Assembly (NCBI RefSeq): GCF_900475315.1
Contig: NZ_LS483369.1
Span: 744,001-808,000, forward strand
From: Neisseria cinerea
GTDB taxonomy: Bacteria > Pseudomonadota > Gammaproteobacteria > Burkholderiales > Neisseriaceae
DNA: 64,000 nucleotides
Direction of reading: 5' to 3'
Below are positions 27,247 through 37,308 of this stretch, piece by piece. Within the stretch, counting starts at the first letter, position 1, and each line of letters starts with the position of its first letter. The notes beneath the pieces are model-generated. The model ran no database searches and had not been told where the DNA came from. It saw nothing but the letters and a program-made list of their open reading frames with translations. The translations under genes were made by a program, and so were the position numbers.

Positions 27247-29157
27247 ATGAATATATTATCCGTAGAAAACGCTTCCTTTGCCGTCGGCCATGTCGCCTTG
27301 CTCGACAAAACTTCTTTTCAACTCGATAGTGGCGAGAAAATCGGTTTAATCGGCCGTAATGGTGCGGGTAAGTCTTCGTTTCTGAAAATTCTCGCCGGCG
27401 TGCAAAAGCTCGACGACGGGCAGATTATCGTTCAAAACAACCTCAAAATCGTTTATGTGCCGCAGGAGTCCTTTTTTGATAAGGACGCAACCGTATTTGA
27501 TACCGTTGCCGAAGGTTTGGGCGAAATTCGCGATTTATTGCGCCGTTATCATCATGTCAGCCATGATTTGGAAAATGGTTCGAGTGAGGTCTTATTGAAA
27601 GAGCTTAACGAATTGCAACTTGAAATCGAAGCGAAGGACGGCTGGAAACTGGATGCGGCAGTAAAGCAGACTTTGGGCGAACTCGGTTTGCCGGAAAACG
27701 AAAAAATCGGCAACCTCTCCGGTGGGCAGAAAAAACGCGTCGCCTTGGCGCAGGCTTGGGTGCAAAAGCCCGACGTATTGCTGCTAGACGAACCGACCAA
27801 CCATTTGGACATCGACGCGATTATCTGGCTGGAAAACCTGCTCAAAGCGTTTGAAGGCAGCCTGGTTGTGATTACCCACGACCGCCGTTTTTTGGACAAT
27901 ATCGCCACGCGCATCGTCGAACTCGACCGCGGCATTCTGCGCTCCTATCCCGGCTCGTTCTCCAAATATAGCGAGAAAAAAGCGCAAGAGTTGGCAGTCG
28001 AGGCGGAACATAACCGCCTGTTTGACAAATTCCACGCGCAGGAAGAAGCGTGGATACGCAAAGGCATCGAAGCGCGCCGCACCCGCAACGAAGGCCGCGT
28101 GCGCCGTTTGGAAGAACTGCGCCGCCAGCGTGCCGAACGCCGCAACGTACAAGGGCAGGTTAACTTCAAGCTCGACAGCGGCGAAAAAAGCGGCAAAATT
28201 ATCGCCGAGCTGGAACACGCTTCGTTTGCCTATGGCGACAAAGTTATCATGGATAAATTCTCCGCCATTTTGCAGCGCGGCGACAAAATCGGCTTAATCG
28301 GTCCAAACGGCATCGGCAAAACCACCTTCCTCAAGCTGATTTTGGGCGAATTGCAGCCAACCTACGGCAGAATCCGTATCGGCAGTAAGCAGGAAGTCGC
28401 CTATTTCGACCAGTTCCGCAGCGCGTTGAACGAAAATGACACCGTGTTTTACACGCTCGGACAGGGCAATGATTACGTTGAAGTCGGCGGTAAGAAAAAG
28501 CATGTGATGAGCTATTTGGAAGATTTCCTGTTCCATCCAGCCCGTGCACAAAGCCCCGTTTCATCACTCTCCGGCGGCGAACGCAACCGCCTCCTGCTGG
28601 CAAAACTCTTTACCCGTCCTGCTAATATTTTGGTCTTGGACGAACCGACCAACGACTTGGACATCGACACCCAAGAGCTGCTCGAAGACCTGCTGCGCGA
28701 TTACCAAGGTACGGTATTCCTCGTCTCGCACGACCGTATGTTCCTTGATAACGTGATTACCCAAAGCATTGTTTTCGAAGGACAAGGCCGTCTGAAAGAA
28801 TACATCGGCGGCTATCAGGACTATATCGACGCAAAATCACGCGAAGAGAAAATTCAGACGGCATCCGCACCCAAAGCATCCGATGCCGAACCGGTGAAAG
28901 AAAAACCCAAAGCCAACCGCACGGTCAAACTGTCCTACAAAGAGCAGCGCGAACTCGATGCCCTGCCCGACGAAATCGCCGCTTTGGAAACCGAACAGGC
29001 TGAAATCAATACCCAACTTTCCGATCCTGAAATTTTCAAAGATTACGAAAAAGCAGGTACATTGCAAAACCGCGCCGAAGAAATCGAAATGCTGCTTTTG
29101 GAAAAGCTGGAACGCTGGGAGCTGCTGGAAACCAAACAGAACGGCAATGCCGTCTGA
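27247..29157 (+). CDS. uup: ABC-F ATPase Uup
   Basis: Soluble protein with two ABC ATPase domains and no membrane part; ABC-F proteins act on ribosomes, and Uup also binds branched DNA. It has 636 aa. Domain 1 has GRNGAGKSS and NLSGGQKKRVALAQAW with LLLDEPTNHLDID; domain 2 has GPNGIGKTT and SSLSGGERNRLLLAKL with LVLDEPTNDLDID. A C-terminal coiled coil (KLSYKEQRELDALPDEIAAL onward) identifies Uup. The last three codons and the stop are formed by a DUS (AAT GCC GTC TGA). Confidence 0.92.
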   Translation: MNILSVENASFAVGHVALLDKTSFQLDSGEKIGLIGRNGAGKSSFLKILAGVQKLDDGQIIVQNNLKIVYVPQESFFDKDATVFDTVAEGLGEIRDLLRRYHHVSHDLENGSSEVLLKELNELQLEIEAKDGWKLDAAVKQTLGELGLPENEKIGNLSGGQKKRVALAQAWVQKPDVLLLDEPTNHLDIDAIIWLENLLKAFEGSLVVITHDRRFLDNIATRIVELDRGILRSYPGSFSKYSEKKAQELAVEAEHNRLFDKFHAQEEAWIRKGIEARRTRNEGRVRRLEELRRQRAERRNVQGQVNFKLDSGEKSGKIIAELEHASFAYGDKVIMDKFSAILQRGDKIGLIGPNGIGKTTFLKLILGELQPTYGRIRIGSKQEVAYFDQFRSALNENDTVFYTLGQGNDYVEVGGKKKHVMSYLEDFLFHPARAQSPVSSLSGGERNRLLLAKLFTRPANILVLDEPTNDLDIDTQELLEDLLRDYQGTVFLVSHDRMFLDNVITQSIVFEGQGRLKEYIGGYQDYIDAKSREEKIQTASAPKASDAEPVKEKPKANRTVKLSYKEQRELDALPDEIAALETEQAEINTQLSDPEIFKDYEKAGTLQNRAEEIEMLLLEKLERWELLETKQNGNAV

Positions 29158-29177
29158 AATCAAATAGGAAGAAAAAA

Positions 29178-29543
29178 ATGTTCAAACGACCTGAAGAAAT
29201 CATCGTCCTGATACTTGCCGTCCTCTGGATTGCCGGTACGTATTTTCTCGCCGCCCTTTTTGGAGCGGATGCTTATACCGTATTAAAAATCACTGCCCTT
29301 ACCCTGCTTTGGTCTGCCGCATCATTCCTCCTTTGGCAAAAAAACCTCAGCCGGCATATCTGGCCGCTGCTGCTCGGCTGCCTGACTGCCTGTTGGTGGC
29401 CGTATCTGAATCAATCGGTCGCACCCGGTTCTTTACCTTGGTATGCATCATGGACGTTCAAAACCATCTTAGCCCTGATTCCCGTAACCGCAGGTTATCT
29501 GTTTAAATGGAAACAATACCGGCAGCGCAAAACAAAGCCGTAA
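29178..29543 (+). CDS. small inner-membrane protein, unrecognised
   Basis: 121-aa protein with about four hydrophobic segments (ILAVLWIAGTYFLAALFG, ITALTLLWSAASFLLW, IWPLLLGCLTACWWPYL, ILALIPVTAGYLF) and a basic C-terminus. It starts 20 bases after uup behind AGGAAGAAA, so it is probably co-transcribed. I recognise no family; function is unknown. Confidence 0.65.
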   Translation: MFKRPEEIIVLILAVLWIAGTYFLAALFGADAYTVLKITALTLLWSAASFLLWQKNLSRHIWPLLLGCLTACWWPYLNQSVAPGSLPWYASWTFKTILALIPVTAGYLFKWKQYRQRKTKP

Positions 29544-29654
29544 GCTCGTCTTTTTTCAGACGGCATCTTCGGTCAGACTGTCAACAATCCCGATAAAATG
29601 CTATACTCGCACCCCTTATCATGCCGTCTGAAACCGCCTTTTGGGAAAGCAGAA

Positions 29655-31130
29655 ATGATCAGCAAACAAGAATACCAAGCCCAAGCCGCCCAAGGCTACA
29701 ACCGCATCCCGCTCGTGCAAGAACTCCTTGCCGACTTGGATACTCCGCTTTCCCTCTATCTCAAACTCGCCAACCGCCCCTATACCTACCTACTCGAATC
29801 CGTTGTCGGCGGCGAACGTTTCGGCCGCTATTCCTTTATCGGCCTGCCTTGCAGCCACTATCTCAAAGCCAGCGGCAAACACGTTGATGTTTACCAAAAC
29901 GGCGAGATCGTCGAGCAACACGACGACAATCCGCTGCCCTTTATCGAAGCCTTCCACAACCGCTTCAAAACGCCCGAAATCCCAAGCCTGCCGCGCTTTA
30001 CCGGCGGACTGGTCGGCTACTTCGGTTACGAAACCATCTACAATTTCGAACACTTCGCCCACCGCCTGAAAAACAGCGCCAAAGCCGACACGCTCGGCAC
30101 GCCCGACATCTTGCTGATGCTGTCGCAAGAGTTGGCGGTTATCGACAATTTAAGCGGTAAAATCCACCTCATCGTTTACGCCGATCCCTCGCAGCCCGAC
30201 GGCTACGAACGCGCCCGCGAACGCCTCGAAGACATCCGCACCCAGTTGCGCCAAAGCTGCGCCATCCCGCTCTCGCTCGGCAGCAAACACACTGAAGCCG
30301 TCAGCGAGTTCGGCGAAGAGCCGTTCAAAGCCTGCGTCCACAAAATCAAAGACTACATCTTCGCAGGCGACTGCATGCAGGTCGTCCCCAGCCAGCGCAT
30401 GAGCATGAAATTTACCGACAATCCGCTCGCCCTCTACCGCGCCCTGCGCACATTAAACCCATCGCCGTATATGTTCTACTACAATTTCGGCGATTTCCAC
30501 ATCGTCGGTTCCTCGCCTGAAATCCTCGTCCGCCGCGAACGCGACGACGTCATCGTCCGCCCCATCGCCGGCACGCGCTTGCGCGGCAAAACCCCCGCCG
30601 AAGACCTTGCCAACGAGCAAGATTTATTAAGCGACGCCAAAGAAATCGCCGAACACGTCATGCTTATCGATTTAGGACGCAACGACGTCGGCCGCATCAG
30701 CAAAACAGGCGAAGTTAAAGTAACCGACAAAATGGTGATTGAAAAATACTCCCATGTGATGCACATCGTTTCCAACGTCGAAGGCCGTCTGAAAGAGGAC
30801 GTTACCAACATGGACATCCTCGCCGCTACCTTCCCCGCCGGCACACTTTCAGGTGCACCCAAAGTCCGCGCCATGGAAATCATCGAAGAAGTCGAACCGA
30901 GCAAACGCGGCATCTACGGCGGCGCCGTCGGCGTATGGGGTTTCAACAACGACATGGATTTAGCAATTGCCATCCGCACCGCCGTAGTGAAAAACAACAC
31001 GCTATACGTCCAAAGCGGCGCAGGCATCGTCGCCGACTCCGACCCGACCTCCGAATGGCAGGAAACGCAGAATAAAGCCCGAGCAGTGGTTCGGGCAGCG
31101 CAGATGGTGCAGGAAGGGTTGGATAGGTAA
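29655..31130 (+). CDS. trpE: anthranilate synthase component I TrpE
   Basis: Converts chorismate plus ammonia or glutamine to anthranilate, the first step of tryptophan synthesis. It has 491 aa from the ATG at 29655; the open frame extends back to 29598 through a DUS. The N-terminal [20 protein letters not shown] contains the LLES tryptophan-feedback motif. The C-terminal half has [20 protein letters not shown] and [15 protein letters not shown] of the chorismate-binding domain. No trpG is adjacent, so the amidotransferase subunit lies elsewhere. Confidence 0.95.
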   Translation: MISKQEYQAQAAQGYNRIPLVQELLADLDTPLSLYLKLANRPYTYLLESVVGGERFGRYSFIGLPCSHYLKASGKHVDVYQNGEIVEQHDDNPLPFIEAFHNRFKTPEIPSLPRFTGGLVGYFGYETIYNFEHFAHRLKNSAKADTLGTPDILLMLSQELAVIDNLSGKIHLIVYADPSQPDGYERARERLEDIRTQLRQSCAIPLSLGSKHTEAVSEFGEEPFKACVHKIKDYIFAGDCMQVVPSQRMSMKFTDNPLALYRALRTLNPSPYMFYYNFGDFHIVGSSPEILVRRERDDVIVRPIAGTRLRGKTPAEDLANEQDLLSDAKEIAEHVMLIDLGRNDVGRISKTGEVKVTDKMVIEKYSHVMHIVSNVEGRLKEDVTNMDILAATFPAGTLSGAPKVRAMEIIEEVEPSKRGIYGGAVGVWGFNNDMDLAIAIRTAVVKNNTLYVQSGAGIVADSDPTSEWQETQNKARAVVRAAQMVQEGLDR

Positions 31131-31228
31131 ACTTGGCGTTTTTAGACAGCCTTTAAGGAATCAACAGGCCGTCTGAAAATCCAAACAATAAGCAGCAATC
31201 GTTTGATTAAAACAACTACCTTTACCGC

Positions 31229-31330
31229 GTCATTCCCACGCAAGCGGGAATCCAGAAATTTGAAATGACGGGAATCTCTAAATATTTCTGAAAGATTGAG
31301 ACCTAAATTCCCGCCTGCAAAGGAATGACG
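31229..31330. repeat. dRS3-containing Neisseria intergenic repeat (NIME-like)
   Basis: The dRS3 core ATTCCCACGCAAGCGGGAAT is at 31233-31252. The block is bounded by CGTCATTCC and its complement GGAATGACG and contains a second TTCCC-type half. Such arrays are recombination sites in meningococci. It fills the gap between trpE and purK. Confidence 0.8.
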
Positions 31331-31388
31331 GATTAACGGTTTCAGACAACCTGAAATAAACAGTAGAACACAGACAAATTAAACCGCT

Positions 31389-32525
31389 ATGAATAAATCC
31401 CCCATCCTCCCTCCTGCTACTCTCGGCATCCTCGGCGGCGGCCAATTAGGCAGAATGTTTACCGTTGCCGCCAAAACCATGGGCTACAAAGTAACCGTTC
31501 TCGACCCCGATCCGAACGCGCCGGCGGCGGAATTTGCCGACCGCCATTTGTGCGCGTCGTTTAACGACCAAGCCGCGTTGGACGAATTGGCAAAATGCGC
31601 GGCGGTTACCACTGAATTTGAAAACGTCAATGCCGACGCGATGCGCTTTTTGGCAAAACATACCAACGTTTCCCCCAGCGGCGACTGCGTTGCTATCGCG
31701 CAAAACCGTATTGAGGAAAAAGCGTGGATACGCAAAGCGGGATTGCAAACCGCGCCGTATCAAGCGATTTGCTGTTCAGACGACATCAGAGAAGTAAGCG
31801 CGCAATTTTTGCCCGGCATCCTGAAAACGGCTACGTTGGGCTACGACGGCAAAGGTCAAATCCGCGTCAAAACGGTGGATGAACTCAAAGCTGCGTTTGC
31901 CGAACACGGCGGCGTAGATTGCGTTCTGGAAAAAATGGTGGATTTGCGCGGCGAAATTTCCGTTATCGTATGCCGTCTGAACAATGACAACGTGCAAACT
32001 TTCGACCCCGCCGAAAACATCCACGAAAACGGCATCTTGGCTTATTCCATCGTCCCTGCGCGGCTGAGTGCCGACGTGCAGCAACAGGCGCGGCAGATGG
32101 CGCAACGCTTAGCGGACGAATTAGATTATGTCGGCGTGTTGGCAGTGGAAATGTTCGTCGTCGGCAATACACATGAATTAGTCGTCAACGAAATCGCCCC
32201 GCGCCCGCACAATTCCGGACACCATACGATAGATGCCTGCGCGGCAGACCAGTTCCAGCAGCAGGTACGCATTATGTGTAACCTGCCGCCTGCCGATACC
32301 AAATTACTGAGCTCTTGCTGTATGGCGAATATTTTGGGCGACGTTTGGCAGGAAGACGGCAGCGAACCCGAATGGCTGACGCTGCAAAGCAACCCGAATG
32401 CACATCTGCATCTTTACGGCAAAAAAGCCGCGCGGAAAGGTCGGAAAATGGGGCATTTCACCATGTTGGGAACTGACTCCGACTCCGTATTCCGGCAAAC
32501 AAAAATCCTACACCAGTCTTTATAA
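31389..32525 (+). CDS. purK: N5-carboxyaminoimidazole ribonucleotide synthase PurK
   Basis: ATP-grasp enzyme that makes N5-CAIR from AIR and bicarbonate in purine synthesis. It has 378 aa. It opens with TLGILGGGQLGRMFTVAAK, the PurK pre-ATP-grasp motif, and has LKTATLGYDGKGQ, the ATP-binding ECVLEKMVDL-like segment and NEIAPRPHNSGHHTIDAC near 265. PurE, its partner, is not adjacent. Confidence 0.95.
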   Translation: MNKSPILPPATLGILGGGQLGRMFTVAAKTMGYKVTVLDPDPNAPAAEFADRHLCASFNDQAALDELAKCAAVTTEFENVNADAMRFLAKHTNVSPSGDCVAIAQNRIEEKAWIRKAGLQTAPYQAICCSDDIREVSAQFLPGILKTATLGYDGKGQIRVKTVDELKAAFAEHGGVDCVLEKMVDLRGEISVIVCRLNNDNVQTFDPAENIHENGILAYSIVPARLSADVQQQARQMAQRLADELDYVGVLAVEMFVVGNTHELVVNEIAPRPHNSGHHTIDACAADQFQQQVRIMCNLPPADTKLLSSCCMANILGDVWQEDGSEPEWLTLQSNPNAHLHLYGKKAARKGRKMGHFTMLGTDSDSVFRQTKILHQSL

Positions 32526-32587
32526 TCGGAACGCCGGCAGTCTAAGTCTGCCGGCAATCCATACGCCAACCTTGCTAATATACCGCC

Positions 32588-33070
32588 ATGAGCCTGTTGA
32601 CACTGTTACGCCCCGCTACCGTACAAGACTGCAACGATATCTTCAACGTCCACCTGCACTCTGTCCAATACACCTGCATCCGCAGCTACAACGAACAGGC
32701 CCTGCAAGTATGGGAAGGCCTGCTCAATACAGACAGCTACCTACCGACCATTTCAGATCCCGATAAAGCACTTTGGGTCGCAGAATATAAAGGCAACATT
32801 CAAGGCTTTTTCCAAATCGACTGTCGCGAAGCGCAGCTTGACGCACTTTACGTCCACCCCTTGTTCCACAATCTGGGGCTGGGTACTTCGCTGCTTTATC
32901 AGGCAGAAACCATTGCCCGCCAGTCCGGTCTGAGTTTCCTAAAACTCTATGCCTCGCTCAACTCCATCCCGTTCTACCTCATCAACCGCTACGAATCACT
33001 CGGTTCCGCAATATTACAGCTTGACTCAAGCATCAAAATCAAATGCGAACTGATGCGGAAACACCTCTGA
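32588..33070 (+). CDS. GNAT-family N-acetyltransferase
   Basis: 160-aa protein with the GNAT fold: RPATVQDCNDIFNVH at the start, the core strand LDALYVHPLFHNLGLGTSLL (acetyl-CoA binding, residues ~85-104) and FLKLYASLNSIPFYLINRY near the end. The substrate is unknown. It stands alone between purK and the sulfate-binding protein. Confidence 0.85.
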   Translation: MSLLTLLRPATVQDCNDIFNVHLHSVQYTCIRSYNEQALQVWEGLLNTDSYLPTISDPDKALWVAEYKGNIQGFFQIDCREAQLDALYVHPLFHNLGLGTSLLYQAETIARQSGLSFLKLYASLNSIPFYLINRYESLGSAILQLDSSIKIKCELMRKHL

Positions 33071-33175
33071 CTACTCCTTATAACCAAAACTGATAATCTT
33101 CAAATCAAACATTATTTCCACAAACACCAATAGCCGTATAGAGTTGCCGTATCCACTAACCGACAGGATACGCAC

Positions 33176-34231
33176 ATGAAAACCTACGCACCGGCACTCT
33201 ATACCGCAGCCCTGCTCACCGCATGCAGCCCCTCTGCAAACCCAGATAATCCGTCAGGGCAAAATATCCCGGCAAATACCGAATCCGACGGTAAAACCAT
33301 CGCCCTGCTCAATGCCTCATACGATGTAGCACGGGATTTCTACAAAGAATACAACCCATTATTTATCAAAGAATACCAATCCAAACATCCCGGCACATCC
33401 GTCAGCATCCAACAGTCCCACGGGGGTTCCAGCAAACAGGCATTATCCGTAGCCAACGGCCTTCAAGCCGATGTCGTCACCATGAACCAATCCTCCGATA
33501 TCGACCTACTCGAAAAAAAAGGATTGGTACAAAAAGGCTGGAAACAAGCCCTCCCAGACCATGCCGCCCCCTACACCAGCACCATGGTTTTCCTTGTCCG
33601 AAAAAGTAATCCGAAACAAATCCACGACTGGAACGACCTTGCCAAAAACGGTGTTAAAATCGTCATCGCCAATCCCAAAACCACAGGCAACGGACGCTAT
33701 GCATTCCTCGGCGCGTACGGCTACGGCTTGAAAGCAACCAACGGCAACGAACAGGAAACCCAAAAACTCGTTGCAGCCATTCTCAAAAACACCCCCATTT
33801 TTGAAAACGGGGGACGAGCCGCCACCACCACCTTCACTCAACGAAACATCGGCGACGTACTCATCACTTTTGAAAACGAAGCCAACTACGTCAGCAAAAA
33901 ACTGACAAAAGGACAATTCGAGATTGTTTATCCCAGCTACACCATTTCCGCCGAAAGCCCCGTTGCCGTCGTAAACAGCGTCGTCGGAAAAAAAGGCACG
34001 CAAGAAGCCGCCCAATCCTATCTCGAATACCTTTGGAGCGAACCGGCGCAAGAACTCGCCGCATCGCTCTACCTGCGCCCGCGTAACGCCGAAGTATTGG
34101 CACGGCACAAAGCCAACTTCCCAGACTTAGACACCTTCTCTCCCGAAGAAAAATTCGGCGGCTGGGAAAAAATCATGAAAACCTACTTCGCCGACGGCGG
34201 CATGCTCGACCAATTAATCGCCAAAAAATAA
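33176..34231 (+). CDS. sbp: sulfate/thiosulfate ABC transporter substrate-binding lipoprotein
   Basis: Captures sulfate or thiosulfate in the periplasm for a CysTWA-type importer. It has 351 aa. The signal ends LLTAC (Cys17), so it is a lipoprotein here rather than a free periplasmic protein. Family motifs are ALLNASYDVARDFYKEYN, QQSHGGSSKQ and YAFLGAYGYGLK. The permease and ATPase genes are not adjacent. A DUS terminator follows. Confidence 0.92.
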   Translation: MKTYAPALYTAALLTACSPSANPDNPSGQNIPANTESDGKTIALLNASYDVARDFYKEYNPLFIKEYQSKHPGTSVSIQQSHGGSSKQALSVANGLQADVVTMNQSSDIDLLEKKGLVQKGWKQALPDHAAPYTSTMVFLVRKSNPKQIHDWNDLAKNGVKIVIANPKTTGNGRYAFLGAYGYGLKATNGNEQETQKLVAAILKNTPIFENGGRAATTTFTQRNIGDVLITFENEANYVSKKLTKGQFEIVYPSYTISAESPVAVVNSVVGKKGTQEAAQSYLEYLWSEPAQELAASLYLRPRNAEVLARHKANFPDLDTFSPEEKFGGWEKIMKTYFADGGMLDQLIAKK

Positions 34232-34255
34232 ACATCATACCGCCCAAACCGCCTG

Positions 34256-34284
34256 ATGCCGTCTGAACCACTTTCAGACGGCAT
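34256..34284 (+). terminator. inverted DUS pair after sbp
   Basis: Full DUS and its complement around a 5-base loop, 25 bases past the stop. Confidence 0.75.
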
Positions 34285-34385
34285 CGTCCAAACCCCCGCA
34301 AGCCCATCCTGGCAAGCCCAAACAAATTCCCCTACAATCACATTTTCAAGCCAAAATAACGACAAAACAAATAACAGGAAAAAAC

Positions 34386-34991
34386 ATGAATACCGACTTC
34401 CAAAACATCCTCAAACAACTGGGCAAACAGGCCAAAAAAGAAGCGGCAGAAAAACAGGAAGCCAAAAAAAACAAGCAAAAACAAGAACAGGATTTGGATT
34501 TTTCACAAGCAGTCGGACAAGTCTCCCCATTAAAAAACCGGCAACAATATTATGCACCGCCCGACAAAACCCCCATCAAAGTCCGTCCTAAAGATACCCG
34601 CACCGAAGAAGAAAACTATTTCTACATCGGCAGCACATACAATGAACCGCCCGCCAGCTTCAGCAAAAACGGACAGGGAAAAAACGACATTCAACGCCTG
34701 AAAAACGGATACTATCCCGTTGTTACCGATGTCGACCTACACGGCTACAACCAAGAAGAAGCCCAAAAAGTCCTCAACGAATTCATCGAGTTCACCCAAA
34801 AACGCGGTGTATGCGGAGAAATCATCCACGGCAGCGGATTAGGTTCCAAAGGCTATACACCCGTACTCAAAAACATGACCCGCAACTGGCTGATGCAGCA
34901 CCCTGAGGTACTTGCCTATGTCGAACCGCGGGAAGGCAACGACGGCTGCGTCCGCATCCTGCTCAAACGCAAATCAAGGCAGCAAGACTGA
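34386..34991 (+). CDS. Smr-domain protein
   Basis: 201-aa cytoplasmic protein. The N-terminal ~90 residues are Lys/Gln-rich and helical (LKQLGKQAKKEAAEKQEAKK). The Smr domain starts at VDLHGYNQEEAQKVL near 118, with the second motif IIHGSGLGSKG near 155. Smr domains are related to the MutS2 C-terminus and nick DNA or RNA; some cut at stalled ribosomes. AGGAAAAAAC precedes the ATG. The next gene is tmRNA, an interesting neighbour given the ribosome link, though no operon is implied. Confidence 0.88.
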   Translation: MNTDFQNILKQLGKQAKKEAAEKQEAKKNKQKQEQDLDFSQAVGQVSPLKNRQQYYAPPDKTPIKVRPKDTRTEEENYFYIGSTYNEPPASFSKNGQGKNDIQRLKNGYYPVVTDVDLHGYNQEEAQKVLNEFIEFTQKRGVCGEIIHGSGLGSKGYTPVLKNMTRNWLMQHPEVLAYVEPREGNDGCVRILLKRKSRQQD

Positions 34992-35053
34992 CAAATTTCT
35001 CCAACAGGCTTGGCAGCACCTCACAATATCCGTATAATTTGCAAACCATTTCT

Positions 35054-35415
35054 GGGGGCGACCTTGGTTTCGACGGGGGTTGCGAAGCAGATGCGGGCAT
35101 ACCGGGGTCTCAGATTCCCGTAAAACACTGAATTCAAATAGTCGCAAACGACGAAACTTACGCTTTAGCCGCTTAAGGCTAGCCGTTGCAGCAGTTGGTC
35201 AATGGGCTGTGTGGCGAAAGCCACTGCAACGTCATTTTACATTGACTGGTTTCCTGCCGGGTTACTTGGCAAGAAATGAGACTTAAGGTAACTGGTTCCC
35301 TGAAGGCCTGTCGGTCGGCATGACGGGGATAAGATTCCAAATAGATACGACTAAGTATGTAGAACGCTTTGTAGAGGACTTTCGGACGGGGGTTCGATTC
35401 CCCCCGCCTCCACCA
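35054..35415 (+). ncRNA. ssrA: transfer-messenger RNA (tmRNA)
   Basis: Rescues stalled ribosomes and tags the nascent chain for degradation. The 5' end GGGGGCGACCTTGGTTTCGA and the 3' end with GTTCGATTCCCCCCGCCTCCACCA form the tRNA-like acceptor and T arm; GGGGGCG pairs with CGCCTCC. The tag reading frame at 35144-35176 encodes ANDETYALAA and then TAA. The length of 362 nt fits the family. A terminator follows at 35451. Confidence 0.97.
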
Positions 35416-35450
35416 TACCCTATTTTCAGCAGTATCCTGCAATACGCATA

Positions 35451-35486
35451 AAGCCTTGAAATTCAACAGTTTCAAGGCTTTTTTAT
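35451..35486 (+). terminator. terminator of tmRNA
   Basis: AAGCCTTGAAA pairs with TTTCAAGGCTT around an 8-base loop, followed by TTTTATT. Confidence 0.88.
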
Positions 35487-35672
35487 TGCCCTTGCCGAGC
35501 CGGTGTATTTTTGAATCTCCCCTGCCCTGCGAGATAATCTTCAAAAATTACGCCATCATCCATCATTCTTTAAAATTCAATACAAACCTTCATCTGAATC
35601 CGATATTGACGATGCCTTAGCATGCCGTCTGAAAGCAACTGCACTTCAACGCAAACCCATACCCAATCATTA

Positions 35673-37103
35673 CTATCCGCAATAGCAGCAGTCCAATATA
35701 TCTTTGCGGATGTCGTTCAGCAGAAAGGCTGCGGTGTCTTCGTGTTCTGCCTGTACGAAGACAAAGAGTCGGGCGATGATTTTGCCGATGAAGACTTTTT
35801 GCAGGGCGCAGGCGTCGGTCAGGGTGTATTCCTGCAGGAAGCTGCGGATGTCTTCGGGCAAAGTGTAATCGCGGGCAACGGCGGCAAAGCGGGCATCGGT
35901 TTGCAGGCGGTCGAGCAGGGTTTGGTTTTTGTCCAACTTAATGCCCGCTTCTTTTTCTTCGGCGGTAGCGCGGACGAACTGGTCGTAAATTTCGGCATAA
36001 AGCATATCGTTCGGGCCTTCGAAGATGGTGAAGGGGCGGATGTCAATAGCGATGTTGCTGGCGGTGTGTCCGCGTTCAAAACCCTTCGCGCCCAATAGTT
36101 TCTGCAACATTTGCGCTGCGGCGTAAGTGTATTCCGTGGCTAGGGTTTTGATGATATTTGCCTCCATCAGTTGATGGGCGACGGGGGCAACAGGCGAAAC
36201 GGAATGGCAGACGTAGCGGTAAAGAATCTCGGAAACCTGATGGCGACGTTGGATTTCTCGGCGTTCGTAATCTACGAATTTGATGTCGTTGCGGACGTAT
36301 TGGTTCAAGTTTTCAAGGATGTATTCCATGATACCGTGCGTCATGCCGATCAGTTGCAGGCGGCTGCGGATAAAGATGTTTTGAAACGCGCGCAAACCGG
36401 CGGTGTCGCTCTGAGAGAGTTTCATGACGGCGGTGGCGGGCATTTCGGTGTCTATGCGGTTGACGGCATAACGGACGGCGCGCAAGCCTTCGGATGTTAG
36501 GGCTTCATAGCGGATGTATTGTTTGGGAACGAGCAGCAAGTTGATGACTTTGGAGAGTTTGCCGTTTTTGCGTTCTTTGGCGGCGACGAGGAGGAAATCG
36601 CTTTGCGAGTTGCCCTGCCAGTATTTCGCGGCATTGACATAAATGGTTTGATCGTCGATATATTCGTAGTAAGACTGCATTTCGCGGGCAATCGCCGCGC
36701 CGGAGGTTTCGGGTTCGGTAATGCCCAAACCACCGCCCTCGCCTTTGAAAAGCATGTCCAAACCTTGCGCGACTTGCGCTTCGTCGCCGAACTCTTGCAG
36801 GGGCTGCAACACCAGCGCGCCTTCGATGCCGGTACGCAGGGTAACGGGCACGCCGTAATGCCCCGCAATCCTTAGGACTTCTTGGATTTCAAACTGGCTA
36901 CCCTTGCGACCGCCGTGTTTTTTGTCGAGGAAGGGCAACAGCAAACCCGCCTGCTTCAAGGCAAGCCATTTGTCTTCGGGCAGGTATTGCATGAGGTTGA
37001 TGCCGTCTGAAAAAATGCGGCGGAATGCGGATTCGATGTGCTTTAAAAAAGCAGCCGTGCCCATGGTTGACGGCTGCGCGCTTGATTCAGTGTGTGTCAT
37101 CAT
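35673..37103 (-). CDS. acyl-CoA dehydrogenase family protein
   Basis: FAD-dependent acyl-CoA dehydrogenase, 476 aa, somewhat longer than the ~390 of single-domain members. Family features are GLGITEPETSGA near 125, the core helix region QLIGMTHGIMEYILENL, LLGAKGFERGHTASNIAIDIRPF, and TIFEGPNDMLYAEIYDQF, the motif that normally sits beside the catalytic base. The substrate is unknown. The C-terminal ~90 residues may be extra. It ends in a Cys-rich DCCYCG. Confidence 0.8.
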   Translation of the reverse strand: MMTHTESSAQPSTMGTAAFLKHIESAFRRIFSDGINLMQYLPEDKWLALKQAGLLLPFLDKKHGGRKGSQFEIQEVLRIAGHYGVPVTLRTGIEGALVLQPLQEFGDEAQVAQGLDMLFKGEGGGLGITEPETSGAAIAREMQSYYEYIDDQTIYVNAAKYWQGNSQSDFLLVAAKERKNGKLSKVINLLLVPKQYIRYEALTSEGLRAVRYAVNRIDTEMPATAVMKLSQSDTAGLRAFQNIFIRSRLQLIGMTHGIMEYILENLNQYVRNDIKFVDYERREIQRRHQVSEILYRYVCHSVSPVAPVAHQLMEANIIKTLATEYTYAAAQMLQKLLGAKGFERGHTASNIAIDIRPFTIFEGPNDMLYAEIYDQFVRATAEEKEAGIKLDKNQTLLDRLQTDARFAAVARDYTLPEDIRSFLQEYTLTDACALQKVFIGKIIARLFVFVQAEHEDTAAFLLNDIRKDILDCCYCG

Positions 37104-37308
37104 ATTTTCCGGTTAATTTCTATTAACGGGCAGTTTTATCAAACCGCCGCCCATAATTTAGAGTTTAGTTTCTAAAATTTACCACAAAGTATGACAGCTA
37201 ACAATCCGCTTCACTATTTTCATGCTAATCAATCTTTCAGACGGCATCAGATTATCGCCATCGTGTTAGAATTGCCGTTTGCCTCCGTATCTAAAATATT
37301 CCCGCGCC

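Noticed and set aside
35080-35286. 68-codon frame within tmRNA
   Set aside because: Lies entirely in the tmRNA gene; only the short tag frame at 35144-35176 is translated.
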